A model generated the notes under the pieces. It searched no databases. It was not told the origin of the DNA and was given only the letters and a program-made list of their open reading frames with translations. This document shows positions 45,150 through 57,660 of a stretch of DNA of 64,000 nucleotides, one piece after another (positions within the stretch are counted from its first letter, which is position 1; each line of letters starts with the position of its first letter). The stretch is taken from positions 39,749,348 to 39,813,347 of the forward strand of contig OZ020268.1 in assembly GCA_963971225.1 (NCBI GenBank), given 5' to 3'. Both the position numbers and the translations under genes were made by a program. The stretch comes from Melieria omissa. Lineage: Eukaryota; Arthropoda; Insecta; Diptera; Ulidiidae.

Positions 45150-46900
45150 AAGACTTGCTAAAGTTCATCTACAATTCAAACTGGCTTGATTGGGTTCTTT
45201 GACTTGCCATAAAACAGACCCACTTCGTACGCTAAATGTATCTTTCGGCAAATCCCATGCCCAGACAGCCATCTCATCCTAACCTAACCTAGCCCGGAGA
45301 TTGAAAACGTAGGTAAAGAAACTTCTCAATATTTGTCTTGTGTTAGGAACAATGTTTGAAGAGAGGTCGTTGCATAAACTTGAGGTGTCAACTTAGTTTT
45401 AAGAGCAAAGAAGCATCTTATTTCCATACTTATTAACCCTATGCGAACCCAGTTTTCAGTTATTCTGCAGTTTCTTCTGAACGTTTTTCAACCATTCGTT
45501 CGACTACGAAGCTTAGGAAATTTAAAAATTATTAAAATTTCAACTCGTGACAAAATCATTGCTTACTACTTTGAGAGCCAAATATCCAATCAACTATAGC
45601 GTAATCAATGCTTGCGTATTCCCTTCGTCCCAGTTACAGCACAATGCGTAATGAATGAGTGAATGCAATCCGTATGCAGCTCAATTGCACAACTTATATA
45701 AATTTATCAGCATGCAGCATTTCTATATTTACATATATGTGTATGTACATACATATATATGCCCCAGCTGCAGTTCCTTGACTTCACGCATGTGACAAAT
45801 AAATATTCGTTGCGTTTAATATGGAAAATTGATGTTTAACTGAGTCTGTAGCAGCAGCACTGAGTATGTTAAGCAGATATAGTAAGTGAAGAACTTTACA
45901 TGGAAACAGAATTCTTTAGCAAAATATCAAATTTGTTATACAAAATGTTGTTTAATGAATTTCATATTTCCTCACCCTTTCGCCTCGGTGTTTAAGCTTG
46001 AAAATAGCTTGTTTTTTAAAAGTTAAGTTGGCAAAAAAATATGTTTTCAATCCAAGCAAAATACTTGAGGCTTACCACTATCCTGGGATATAAGATTCTA
46101 TTAAAGATTTTTAGTGGAACACAATGTCCCAATAAGGCTCGCCGTCATAGCAATCACTCATCAATCCACTGATAACTTTCACTTCTAACTTAACTTTCAC
46201 TTTTACAACACTTTAGATGACAGCACTTTGAAATCACCTTCGACGTTGTTGTCACTCTCACTGTTTTTGTGGGCTGTGGCCTACGTGGGGCGCTGCCATA
46301 ATTCTTACGTAATGGCCCGGCATGCTGAAAATGAGAATATAAAAAGAATAATAAATATTGTGGACGTATTTCCTTTCAAAAAACTCACTTTTTTGCTTAC
46401 CACCACCCACCACCACAATTTGTTCGTTGCTTTCCTTTTTGCACCTGTCAGATCGCAAAGCGGCATTGTTTACCGTTTGAAGAAATGGCGGGAATAGCAT
46501 GTTTTCTGGAAACACGGGACACAATGTTGCCAAACATGTTGCAAGCGACCATATAAGCAAATGGAAAGATGCTGTAGTGTCAATTAGGTAAAAAAAACTT
46601 TAAATTTGCAACCATTAGGTCAATTAAGTCTGATTTTTTTATTTAAAACTTTAACCCGTGTTTGGCAGCCAAAAAATTCTTCTTATGTTGGGGTGAAGCT
46701 GCGTTGAGCCGCTGCAATTCCATTCTTCATATATGTATAGATGTTAGTACAGGAAATTTCAATCGTCTTTTAACCCTGATTCAGTCAATAAATCAAATCG
46801 ACTTGTTGATAAAGTTTAACAGTTAAATAGTTCAAGTTTAATAGTTCAGCTTCTGTTATATGGCTCAGATTTGTCAAGACCCCCTTAATAATAATTAATA
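45150..46900. other. gene-free DNA
   Basis: A short CCTAACCTAACCTAGCC tract is at about 45277-45293. Frames near 46228-46560 have mixed composition but no motif, splice support or homology I recognise. Confidence 0.5.
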
Positions 46901-47125
46901 ATTGATTGGCACGACAGCCCGCTTACGCGAGACTAAGGCCTAGCTTCCCGCAACCACCCGTGTTGTGCGTGTGAATTTTGTACGCGGGTGGAAGGGACCT
47001 ACAGTTTTATGCCGGTTCCGAACGGCAGGTTGGGAGCTTTTTCATAGGCAATTTTTACTCTCAGAGGTTTGCCATTTCCAGCTGAGAGGACAGCCACCGA
47101 AAGAGAAAACGAGTTTCCCGTTATC
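46900..47125. mobile_element. dispersed repeat with TATGCCGGTTCCGAACGGC core
   Basis: The block runs TGGCACGACAGCCCGC, GAGACTAAGGCC, ACCTACAGTTTTATGCCG, GTTCCGAACGGCAGG, GAGCTTTTTCATAGGCA, CTCAGAGGTTTGCCATT. I recall this word order as a common dispersed repeat in tephritid genomes. The class (SINE or DNA element) is uncertain. GC content stands out against the neighbouring DNA. Confidence 0.6.
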
Positions 47126-47654
47126 AAGACCCCCTTAGTGGAGATTTATTTTCTAAAAAGAACCTACAGTTCATATTATGTGTTTGCAGCTTCAGCGGTT
47201 CAGACTTGGCGACAACAATCAGTCGGCCAGCACCAAATCTCACTGATTAACTTTGGCCTGTCTGACTAATCTATCAAAGCAGATAATTGTATCAAAGAAA
47301 ATATTTTTTTATATATAAGTATATTATTTATATTTATATTTTTTATTTGTATTATCTTTGGTTCTATGTTTATAGGTAGAGGACTCATCTCTATTTCGTA
47401 TGACAAATGACCCGAAGTTTCATCAAGTATATTTTCTAATCAGTTTGTGGCGCGCCTACTAACTGAATTTGCAATGCATCACAAAAAATTGATATTCAGC
47501 ATAAAAAATAAATTAACCAGAAACAATTAGCATGAACATTAAACATTCTTCTGGTTTGACAAAAAAAAGTGGGTCCTAGAATGAGGTTAAATGTTGCGTG
47601 GAAATTCAATAAATTGTTTCAGAGCTGCTTAGAAATTGCTCTTAGAGGGTTAAA

Positions 47655-47935
47655 TTCTATGACTGGCCCCCACTAATTTTTCCTTCTGAACATTTCTTTC
47701 CAGCATACTTATCCCCTATTTCCAACACCTCATGGTGCTCCCATACAAAATGATCGTTTTCATAAAATGGACTCCCATTGTTCCCCGGTGGCCCCCAGAC
47801 GTATCAAATATAAGACTGACCACCATTTATTTTTCCTTCCGAATGTTTTTTTCATACATATCTAATCACTTTTTCCAACTCCTATGAGGGCTGCCATACA
47901 AAACTAGTTTTTTTTTCAATCGAATTGGATCCACT
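47655..47935. repeat. 153-bp tandem duplication
   Basis: GACTGGCCCCCACTAATTTTT (47661) pairs with GACTGACCACCATTTATTTTT (47814). Each is followed by CCTTC.GAATRTTT, a CATAC.TAT tract, TTTCCAACNCC, and CCATACAAAA. The copies are moderately diverged. Confidence 0.8.
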
Positions 47936-47939
47936 TGTA

Positions 47940-49655
47940 AATGCTGTAAGGTAAACTAGAAAACATGGTATCTCTGAAACTACTAAACGGATTTGAATGA
48001 TTTAATTAAGAATCTGCAACATTTTTAAGTCTAAAAAATACAAAATTATTTAAGTTCAAATATTCAACACCAGAGGGCATCTCCCATACTCCCATACTCC
48101 CATGTTGTGAGGATGTTAGCTTCTGGGTTTCTACGAAGCAAAATTCGAAATGTAAAATCAAATGTATATAATGGCAATCATTATTGAGTGTTAAGAAGAA
48201 ATTATTTCACTTTTGTGGGAAAATGTAAAATTTTCATTGTAAACTGTGTGTCAATTTCTTTAATTTTCAAGCACATTCGTGAACTTTGACCTCTCTGCGA
48301 TGCCATTTAATTCTATTCACCCCTCAATTTTTTAGCTCATGCACGTTTTCATCAAACCGCATAAAAAGATAGGTTTTGAAAGGTTCATAAAAATGTCAGA
48401 AATTAAAAACAAAATTGTACTTATAATTCTCGCATAGCAAAAATTCTATCTTTTTCACTTTGTAGAACGTTTTTCTTCTTAAGTACATTCGACAGTATAT
48501 ATTTATGTAGTATATACGGTTATAGTACTCAGATCTCAGACTGACAAAAGAACTCGCTAACTTATAAATCAAAGACCAAAGTGCTGCAAGCACACAATTA
48601 CAAAGTTGATGAGCACTTTTTTTTAATTGGCTGCAGTTAAACAGTCTTTGTTCCTTCTGTGAGTAGCTTTTGCCCGCAACAAAGAAACCCAACTCAGCAA
48701 ATAAACAAACAACATAAACATGAGGATGTGTGTGTGATCATGTGTTTATTGTCGATATGCACTTAAGCGGAGACAAATATTTAATTAAATTTTAGCATAA
48801 ACTGAATTTTTTTCTCATACTAAACTGTTGGCTGTTTGCACAATTCTGCCGAAATAGCAACAAAAAATTGAGAGAAGTGAAAAAAATTGCAAAACCAACG
48901 ACCTTAAGCGAGATTATAAAGCAAAATTAAATTAAAAACATTTTGATAAGCGGAATATTAACACACACACACATACATTCTCACACGCACGTGCCGACTG
49001 TACAAATTTTGTACAGCAGATTTTGATTTATGCGGCCGGCGCCAAAGCGATGAGGGGCACAGTGATTGAAGTTAATACTTAAGTCAGCTTGGGAACAGTT
49101 CAGTTGCATATGAAATTCTGAAAGACTTCACATGCTTCTGGTTTCGTTTTACATTGTTGCGTGTTTTAATTTAATTTTATTTGTTTATCGCAGTAAGTTT
49201 CGACAACGCTTTAACCCACCAAAGCTGCGTTGCCATCTGGCTGGCTACGCCCATGGCGCTGTGTATGATTTTGTAGAACCAGCAGTGCCATTGTATGGAA
49301 TGGAGTGATGCTGACCTTGGACTGTGCTGATTACGGAAACCGCGTTTCCAAAAAGGTTCTTGTTGTTATTTTTGGGGGTCTTGTTTTGTGGGTTTAAACA
49401 ATTTCACGCTTTAGTCGATTTGCAAATCAGTATTATTTTGTTTACTTTTTGAAATATTTAAAGTTTGTTTGTGTTATTTTATTGATGTTTTTTTAACCTG
49501 AAATAGTGTTGATTTTTTTGAGAGAAATTTTCTAATCTTCCGATGCTTCATTAGTGTTGAATGCATTCCTGGCAATGATTAGTTTGCAGAAAATATAAGA
49601 CAGCTCTTGGTTACTGATCGCCTTAAACTAGTTGGGTGATGATAGAAAGATGATA
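47940..49655. other. gene-free DNA
   Basis: Mixed, A/T-rich. A (CA)n run is at 48961-48972. No exon supported. Confidence 0.5.
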
Positions 49656-49662
49656 TGCTGAA

Positions 49663-50144
49663 ACGAGTCCGACCGCTTAATCGGCATCGGCTAGTATCGG
49701 CCACAAGTATTGGCTAGTATCGGTCTTTTTTGGCCGATACCACATCGAATTTTAAGTTGAAGAAGAGAGTGAATTTTAGTGCAATATTTTTTGATAAGTC
49801 GCGTTTACGTCAGAATTTTTTTTGATCCCAGTGGACACGTGGATTATATGTAATTTCTTTTTCAACAAATGTTAATGTATACGCTGGATTCTCTTGTGAT
49901 TTTATTCAGTTTTTAGTTTTAATTTTTTCGTTTTTGTGTTACTTATGCAAATTTGTTTCAAACAAATATATATTTAATATAGCCCTTCTTTTTGTTCTTA
50001 TGTAAAATAAACTTGAATTAACTTTTGATTGAATCCATTCGTTTAAATTTTTCAACGGAATCGGCGTCGCCATCGATTCTCGCCCTTCCGGCCGATTAAT
50101 GGGCATCGGTATCGACCAAAAAAGTGGAAATCGGTCGGACTCTG
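49663..50144. mobile_element. hAT-type MITE 2 (482 bp) with perfect 8-bp target duplication
   Basis: ATGCTGAA flanks both sides (49655-49662 and 50145-50152). The right end reads CAGAGTCCGACCGATTTCC on the reverse strand and the left end ACGAGTCCGACCGCTTAATC, so only the outermost bases differ. Next to each end is a cluster of ATCGGCC/GGCATCGGT words that are inverted relative to each other. No transposase. The family differs in its ends from the 45-kb copy. Confidence 0.9.
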
Positions 50145-50670
50145 ATGCTGAATGCCATACTTGCGTCCAATCTGGCTCAGTGCTTAATGCATTGGTCGGC
50201 GAGTTTTATGCCCTGAACACATTGGCGACAGCAGCGACACGAGTACGACTGCCAAAATACGGAATCAGAACGTTCTTAACGTTCAACTTTAGCTAAATCA
50301 ATTAGTGTTACTGCCGCAAAACCGATATTTTTAAAGGCGTTCTTCTTAATTTTTCAAAAATTACAAATTTGTTAGAATTTCAGTTAAATTGTAATGGCTG
50401 TTAAAATTATTACACATTGTTATTTTTTTTTTAATTCATTGTAGGGCAATCAAATGGCTATAGACGAATTCTGAATAGACGAAATGCGCAGCCATCTTCC
50501 AATTTGTACAAAAAAATATAATTGTGGTACTGTCGCTTTGATTGTAATCAAGCAGTTGACCACATGGCAACAGTTGAACTCGATGCTATCTTGAAGTTGT
50601 ATGACCGTCTCGCTGCTGTCTTCAATGTGTTGCGGCCATTAGGGTTGACGTTTGAGTGCTCTTGCAACCA

Positions 50671-50783
50671 ATCAATTCTTTGATATTCATAAATTGTCTT
50701 TTAATTTGTATGCAGTTTTAATGTCGATTCTAATATTTCGGGGGGGTTTCAACCCCCAAAACACCCCCCTGAATCCGCCACTG
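50671..50783. mobile_element. hAT-type MITE 3, left end missing
   Basis: Same family as the 45-kb MITE: TTCTTTGATATTCATAAA, TTTAATTTGTATGCAGTTTT, CCTAATATTTCGGGGG-like core, and the right terminus CTGAATCCGCCACTG (50769-50783). CTTGCAACCA flanks both sides (50661-50670 and 50784-50793), although the left terminal inverted repeat has been lost. Confidence 0.85.
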
Positions 50784-50793
50784 CTTGCAACCA

Positions 50794-52853
50794 TCGAAAA
50801 ATTAAAAAGAATTTCTGCAGGAAATACAAAATTCATGGCAAGAAAAATTGCCTATGAAAAGACTCTCCACTTATCGATCCGAATTGAGCTGAAACTAAAG
50901 GTTCATCTTCTAATTGGTTACAAATTCACACACCCACAACACAAATGGCTCTGAAAACGAAGAAGAAGTGAAAAAAATGCCTTTCGATTGAGTTTCACGC
51001 GAAGATCATTTGGATCATTTGTGTGTTCCTTCATGAAGAAGATTCTGTCCTGAACTTAGTCCAACCACTTTGACTGCTTAATAAAATTAGGCTCATTCGG
51101 TAACTAAACCTTTCATGGGCTCAACAGAAGAGGTCAGAATCTTGGTTCATGGTGCAAAAGCAGTGTTCTTGGAGAAAAAGTGTTGTAGGTGTCGCCTATG
51201 CTGTGTCATCTCTTCATTTTCGTAACTCAAAAATATGTTACTGGATGAAAGTTTAACTGGAGGTTTTCGCAATAAGTGAGCAACATGTGTAAAGAAAAGA
51301 AGTTCATTATTCTTTCACATAGTTCAGTTTGAAATATTATGAATTCCCAAAACTTAGTACTTGAACTATACAAAACTTATACCTAATAAAGCTATGTGTT
51401 TTCTAGGCATCTGGCAAGGAGATGGAGAGGGCTGTTGTGTCAGTTAAAAAACACATACATACATAGAAACTTTTATATGTAAGTCCTTCTGTACACTATA
51501 TACAATTTATGTATAATACAAGAGAAACATCAGGATCAGTTCAAGCGGCCATGTTGTACAAAGTAAAAGTTAGTTGAGGTAGGATAGGTTAAAGTGGTAA
51601 AGAAAAGATACACTTAGGCCACAAGGTGGATCCATTGTGATGCTACAAGGGGAAAGTTATGTCTTATTGCCAGTCGGAGAGCCTGAAAGGAAAAGCTTGG
51701 GCTATGTGTGGAGGCCTTGTGCGGGAAAGTCCTTATCACCTACTCTAGTAGTGTCAGTAGGAAGCAATTTCTTTTCTTTGCGATTCCCATCAAAAGTGAG
51801 AGCGTTGTGAACTATTTGGCCTGCCAGATGTAATTGAGAGATTTCATTTGCATTATCTTTGTAAGGTTTGAAAATGAGAATGACAGCAAATAGTTGAGAC
51901 GCTGAATATTGACAATGAAAAATCTGAAGTGATTTTTATCAACGCCAGACTATAATTTTGGCAATACTGAGCCAAATCTGATAACCAATCTGTCATATCC
52001 ACGGCAATCCAATCTTATCTACAGATTCAAAAGCACATCAATTTTATTCACAAGCATGATTGACTTTCCATATGGTAAACCAAGTGAACGAATAAAACTT
52101 CTGTCTGGTCATTTCTGCTTTGAGCATTAACCAACAACATTTCCTTATATTTTTTATGTGTACCTACACATTTTTTGTGCTTGTTCTCCTTTTTCGATGA
52201 AGTAAACCACAAAGTTTGTTTGTTCTTCACAATGATTTCATATGTTGGTTTTATTTTTTTCACATTTACAGTACAAAAATTTGTCTTAAATCTAAACCCG
52301 CACACAGACCATCAGTGTGTATCTGTGTGCATCGATGTGTGTGTGTGTGTGTGGCTGGGCACTTAATGAATAAATAGATTTTATATAAACGCTATCGTAT
52401 GGATTCAGGTGCGTCAATATGACACGACTTCTAGGACACCACATACAACCAACCAACAAGTAGCAACAACAACAACAACAAGTAAATAAGTAAATGAGCC
52501 AAGAATAAGCAGCAACAATTACACTACGTAAAACTCGTTTTAATGCCACTTTTTTGTTGTTGTTGTTGTTTTTGTTGTTGCCATCTTTTTTGGCGTGTTT
52601 AATTTCGGCGCTGCTGTTGCTGCTGTGGCCGGTGTCTATCTGCGTCTGTTGCTCCTGTTTGTTGTTGTATGCTTTCAAGTCTAAATTTAAATGCAAAACT
52701 GCTTGGATCAGCATGAAAAATGCTGGTTTGTCAAAGCAAAGCGATGGCACACGCGTGCGTTACCGCTGCTGCTGCTGCTGGCCGTTGCAGCTGTTTTGGC
52801 TTTTGCGCTGTCGTCGCTTCTGGGAGCGCCGTAACTGGGGGCGTGTCACTCAC
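50794..52853. other. gene-free DNA, possibly intron of the minus-strand gene
   Basis: No second exon is recognised. (CAA)n at 52463-52480 and its mirror TTG run at 52555-52580 flank a segment that could fold. GT run at 52336-52352. If the exon at 52854-53035 is real, this would be its first intron. Confidence 0.45.
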
Positions 52854-53035
52854 GTCGTCTTTCGCATTGCACCGCACGCGCTGCAGTAGGCGTACGAGCC
52901 GGGCGTGGGCGGCGGTGATGGTAGGCCGCCGTTGGAGGAAATGCCGCGGAATCTCTGCTGCTCCGCCGGCCGAATAGGAAAATGATTCCAGTGCGGACAC
53001 GGCATCTGCGGAGGAGGCGTAATGGGGAACGGCAT
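52854..53035 (-). CDS. candidate first coding exon of an unrecognised gene
   Basis: Read on the minus strand, ATG at 53035 with context AGCAAGATGC opens 60 codons plus two bases. Motifs are PPPQMPCPHWNHFPIRP, then LPSPPPTPGSYAYCSACGA. It stops at a strong GTGAGT donor (52853-52848) in phase 2. The exon is locally GC-rich, with a TATA/Inr-type promoter about 230 bp upstream on the same strand. The CSAC pair could be half of a zinc site completed by the next exon. I do not recognise the protein and found no partner exon downstream within the window, so this is a candidate only. Overlapping low-complexity Arg/Ala frames on both strands are less convincing. Confidence 0.5.
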
Positions 53036-53257
53036 CTTGCTGCTTTTACTGTTGCTGTGTTCGGGTTGCACGTTGCTGCCGATTTGCTGCGTTACTGTAC
53101 TTGTTGCAGTGCCTCAAGTGATAACAAACTACACACAGTAGCTCTGACAATTTTTTGAGTATTTTTGCTCTTGTTGTATTCTTTGCTGCCAACGTTTGGG
53201 TTGACTATTGATTTCTGTTTGAATTTTCTAGTTCTGAGTTGCACAAAGGCACAAACT

Positions 53258-53296
53258 TCACTGAGCTGCGTTGGCAGCTCACGCTGCCTTAAATAG
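53258..53296 (-). promoter_or_regulatory. candidate TATA/Inr core promoter on the minus strand
   Basis: The minus strand has CTATTTAAGG (TATA-like, first T at 53295) and, 33 bp downstream, CTCAGTG, with the initiator A at 53262. Near +28 lies AGAAC, one base off the fly DPE. The spacing is close to the expected 30-31. It would give a roughly 230-base 5' UTR before the ATG at 53035. Confidence 0.5.
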
Positions 53297-53299
53297 CTG

Positions 53300-53930
53300 C
53301 GAGCAGTCGGCAGCCAACAGCACAAACACAATCGCCACTCGACGAGTGCGCATGTGTGAGTTTCGTGTTTTGGTCTCTTTCTGCATTTATTTTGATTTTT
53401 TGGATTGAGTTTTATTTTCGTTGTGCTTCGCTTGACGACGCTGTTTCTCGACGCGTCGCCATGTGGACGGTCCGTCTGGGCTCATCCAGCACAACGCTTT
53501 GGGTCGACTGTTTTGTTTCCCCATTTTCGTATCGCGTCGATAAGGTATTAGGGCAGCGGTTCCCAGTCGATAGCGAGCGACAACTGATAAGGGGCCACTC
53601 AGTCAAAGACTTTGAGAGATTCGAGTTATAACTCAGCCTAAAAGTATGCCACAAAGAACGATTTTAAACGGTGAAATGTTTGATTCAGTATGAAGTTAAA
53701 TGGTAGTAAAATGGACAAGTTTTATGTGATTTTTACGATGCGTACTTCTGTGAAAGTACTTAAACAGTGAGTGCAGATGAAATGGGTTAATGCTATCGTA
53801 ACCTTAATGCTACCATAACCCTCAAACCATTTCTGGTTTCAACATTTGTTTCATTTATTGGGAATACAAATTAGTTTGGTTCATTTTTTTCTGGCCGAAA
53901 ATGCATTTTTTTCCATAACAAAATGAATGG
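53300..53930. other. gene-free DNA upstream of the candidate promoter
   Basis: Locally GC-richer near 53450-53540. Short frames on both strands have no recognisable motif. A possible hAT-like word CAGCGGTTCCCAGTCG is at about 53554. Confidence 0.45.
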
Positions 53931-54390
53931 ACAGATTAATCAAGGTGTGGTCCATGGGTGGTTACTACTTGTTTTCCATCTCTCAGGCAATTTTCAAATT
54001 CCATTTCGAAAAAATTATTCGTCTTTTGAGGCGATCCAAGGGAGGAACTATCCATTTCTACGAAAAAAATCGTCAGAAAAACCAGTAATTGAAAGCTCCT
54101 TGGCCCACCAGGATCAAAACAGATTCTTCCGGAAGTCGAGTCAAGTCAAGTCAAGACAGATTAATCAAGGTGTGGTCCATGGCTGGTTACTCCTTTTTTC
54201 CATCTCTCAGGCAATTTTCAAATTCCATCTCGAAAAAATTATTCGTCTTTTAAGGCGATTCAAGTGAGGAGCCAATTATACATTTCTACGAAAGAAGTGG
54301 GCAGCCATAAAATCCAGCAATTAGAAACTCCTTGGCCCACCAGGATCAATACAAATTTCTCCGGAAGTCGGGTAGATCCAAAACACATTG
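53931..54390. repeat. 225-bp tandem duplication
   Basis: ACAGATTAATCAAGGTGTGG starts at 53931 and 54156. Both copies continue through CCATCTCTCAGGCAATTTTC, CGAAAAAATTATTCGTCTTT, GCTCCTTGGCCCACCAGG or its variant, and GGAAGTCGRGT. A short GTCAA run joins the copies. Confidence 0.88.
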
Positions 54391-57300
54391 ACAGGGTATA
54401 TCAAATCGTAGTACATACAATGGACGTATGTAATGTCTCAGTGCTGAAAAAGTGAAAAAACTCAGAAGCAGCAATGCCCGAAGAATACGGCGTGTGCTGA
54501 AAAATATCCCACTTGAGCGTTTCAAAATATTTGTTTACGACTTTTGCGACATGAGGCCGAGCTTTGTCAAGGTTTCAGTTCATAAGGCATCCTGAATGAA
54601 TGGCTTTGAATCATTCTCAAAGAATTCAATTGTACCGAAATTTTGTTATTTATCCAATTATTCTGAAAGCTTTTCTTGCGCTTGAGTCGAATCTTCATAG
54701 AGTAATGCCTGCAATTCTTTGTCTTAAATTTGTTTTTGGCTGAAAGAGCGCGGCTTGAACGCTAAGTTCACCATTCTGGAAACGTAAAAACTATTCTCTA
54801 CATGATTTTTTAGTTGGAGAATTGTCGCCAAAAACTTCCACAAGCATTCAATGTGCCTTAGCTGCACTTTTCTTCCAATTAAAGCATAAAATTAAAGTCT
54901 CTAGCAAAGGCTCCTTCGTTAACAAAAAGTTGGACATATTCAACTCAGTTAGAAAACAAGATTTTTTAAATAATCTCAAAGCTATAAAATAATGAATACT
55001 TTTGACAGATGTCTAACCTCTCTGAAAGCACTGCAATCAGTTGTCACCATGAACCATTCGCAATAGCCATAATTAATTTTTAAAAACAGACCGAGCAAAC
55101 TTTTAATTACTTCTAAAAGAAAAATTTACATTAGTTCCATACTCTATCCGTAAGTCTAAATCTTGCAAAAAGACTTGTTTTCAAAAAAAGGACTTGTCTC
55201 ATTAGTTCTATATGGATTAAGTTAACTCAAATCTTGCAAAAATACTTCTTTTCAAAAAAAGAAAAGACTTGTCTCCGAAAAGGACTCTCCCCCAAAAACA
55301 TTATCAAACAAATCTTTTACTAAACAACTCATGACATCATTTCACATCAATGAACAACTAAAAACCTTTCAATTTTGATCCAAAAGTTTTCTTCAAACGT
55401 TTGGGAACCACTCGCACACAGCGACTCGTTTCAGCTGGAACATTTATTTGGTGGTTGATTTTCGTTTGCTAGAAACGACGACCACAACGAGAGCGATAGC
55501 GTTAACGAAAATGAAAATTACAACGTCTACGACAACGCCACCACAAACAACAACGCAATAGACTCCAGTCAGAATTGCGGTTTGTTGTTGTGTGTTATTG
55601 TTTGACGTTGTTGATATTTTGACCGGCTTTTACGTTTGGCCCAGACTGGACTGAACTGAACTGGAGTGGAATGAAGCGAAGTGAAGTAAAAACGTTTTAT
55701 GCGGTGCGTTCATTGTGCTCATTCATACTACGGGCGTCACCACCAGCAACAACAACAACACGCCACCAATATACGGAACGCTCACCGACTGTTCCACCAC
55801 CGATTGCGTTTTTGTTTGTTGTGAAAGTGTGCAGAGTAGAGAGAAACGAAAAGATGTTAAGGGCCACACGAGACGTGGAAATATGTAACAGTCAGATGTG
55901 CAATGTGGATTTTAAGAGTTAGGTATATACGCACATATGTACAAAGACAATATGTGTGCATGTTATATATTAAAATATATAGAAACTTCTGAAGCCAGTT
56001 CTGACGCCAACAGCATTTCTATGCAGCTTAGTCGACCAGCTGAAAATCGCTAAAGGCATTTGTTTGAAAGACACAATTCAATATCGAGTTTCAAAACGTG
56101 GTCGTCTAGAAGACATCGCTTAGGCCATGAAATCCCTAACAGAATTTCACTCTTACTGAGTTTTTATATACGAAAACAAATAAGTGACAGTTTTTCTCAT
56201 TTCTCATGCTGATTCATGCATACTTTCAGGGATAAATAAAATATATTTTGTTGAAAAATAGGTATTTAGACTACTTTTCAAATTGAATTATGTTCTGATA
56301 TGGGAAGATATCGGAGAATGTAATTACATTATCCGACAAAGAAAGAATGACTCTTAAAATTAAAAAAATCCAGGAACACATTTTCACATACTTTTTAGAT
56401 ATTTTCCTCTAAATGTTGCCAATTTTCAGGTTTTTCATTTTGAAAAATATTTTAAATTAAAAGTGAAGTAGAAACCTCAGCTTTGCAAATTTTGAGGAAA
56501 CATTAAAAGGGAAAATGGCCACATCATTTCTTAATCTATATTGAAAGTTTTAGAAACTTGTTACCAAGAAGTTTCTAAAACTGTAACATGTATTTTTACA
56601 ATTTTTTTTACTCAACAGACTAAAAAACAGAAAATATCTGTTTACATTTTTTTGTGAAAAAGTTTCAACTTTGCGCCGCTTTTGCACACATACTAATGCA
56701 TTTTTAGCACCGATTTTGTTGAGGTTTTCTTAGTTGGAGTTTTACCTTTCAAATGACATCAAAATCGTTAAAATCTGAGACTACAATTTTTTTAAATTTT
56801 CTCTATGGAACGAATCACTGTGCAATGGACCAAATTTGGCCTAAGTGCTCTCTTGATGGAAAGTCGCCACATCTACCTGCCTACCTACTTAAAATTTTCC
56901 TTCTACTCTGCAGTTTCTACAAGAGTCGTTAGGCAGCAGTCTCAGTTTGTTAGCATTTGAGCCATAAGACAATTTCTAGTTTTAATGCAGATGGCCATTC
57001 CTATGGATGGTTTCAAAAGAAGCCTGGAGTATGTAAGTCCAGTCTTTTTGCTTAATATGACTGAAAATACATGCGTACACCTAATGATGAACAGTTAAAA
57101 ATCACATAATGAACTTTGAATATTTTCTGTGTAGGAAGAATGAAATAATTTATTCGAGTACGATGATCAGTGGTTCAAGCAAAGAGTCTTTTGGCGGTTC
57201 ACACCAGGAGGTTCTGTTTGTTACAAAACTTCTGGGTGCCAAATGTGGTTTCGAGTGTTATTAGGTTGTAGGGTAAAGTTTTATACGGAAACCATATCCG

Positions 57301-57540
57301 CAAAAATTATGTCCTGTGTGCTTCTCAGACAATGATAGCAGCTCTCAATCCCATCTTCAATGCATTGCCTGAGTGAAAACCTGACTGACTGGCTGGACTA
57401 ACTGAAAACTGTAGGACTGATTCTGATAAAGTTTATGGTTCATCTAACAAAATATCTTCAAAGCAGCCATGGAATCAAAACATCTTTCAAAGTGTTCGAT
57501 TTAGTTCGGGAACAGAAAATTGTCAGACAGTACCAAGTAT
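54390..57540. other. gene-free DNA
   Basis: Short frames only. A CAA/ACG-rich tract at 55480-55560 and 55745-55770. No exon or RNA recognised. Confidence 0.5.
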
Positions 57541-57544
57541 CATA

Positions 57545-57660
57545 TATCGATTGGTCTTCTAAAGTTCGAATCCCAGTTCGAGCTGATGAAATGCTCGTAT
57601 ACTTATATCGCTATCCACATGAAGCAGATGAGAACAATGGAAAGTCTCCAAGGGGGAAAA
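57545..57660 (+). mobile_element. decayed tRNA-SINE, relative of the 25.3-kb copy
   Basis: AAGTTCGAATCCCAG is a perfect polymerase III B box. The body CGCTATCCACATGAAGCAGAT matches the 25.3-kb SINE with few changes. The A box side is decayed. An A-run starts at 57656, which may be the tail. Confidence 0.6.

Noticed and set aside
53550..55420. A possible 1.9-kb hAT element with CAGCGGTTCCCA and inverted TGGGAACCACTCG
   Set aside because: Terminal bases differ and no 8-bp flanking duplication is seen.
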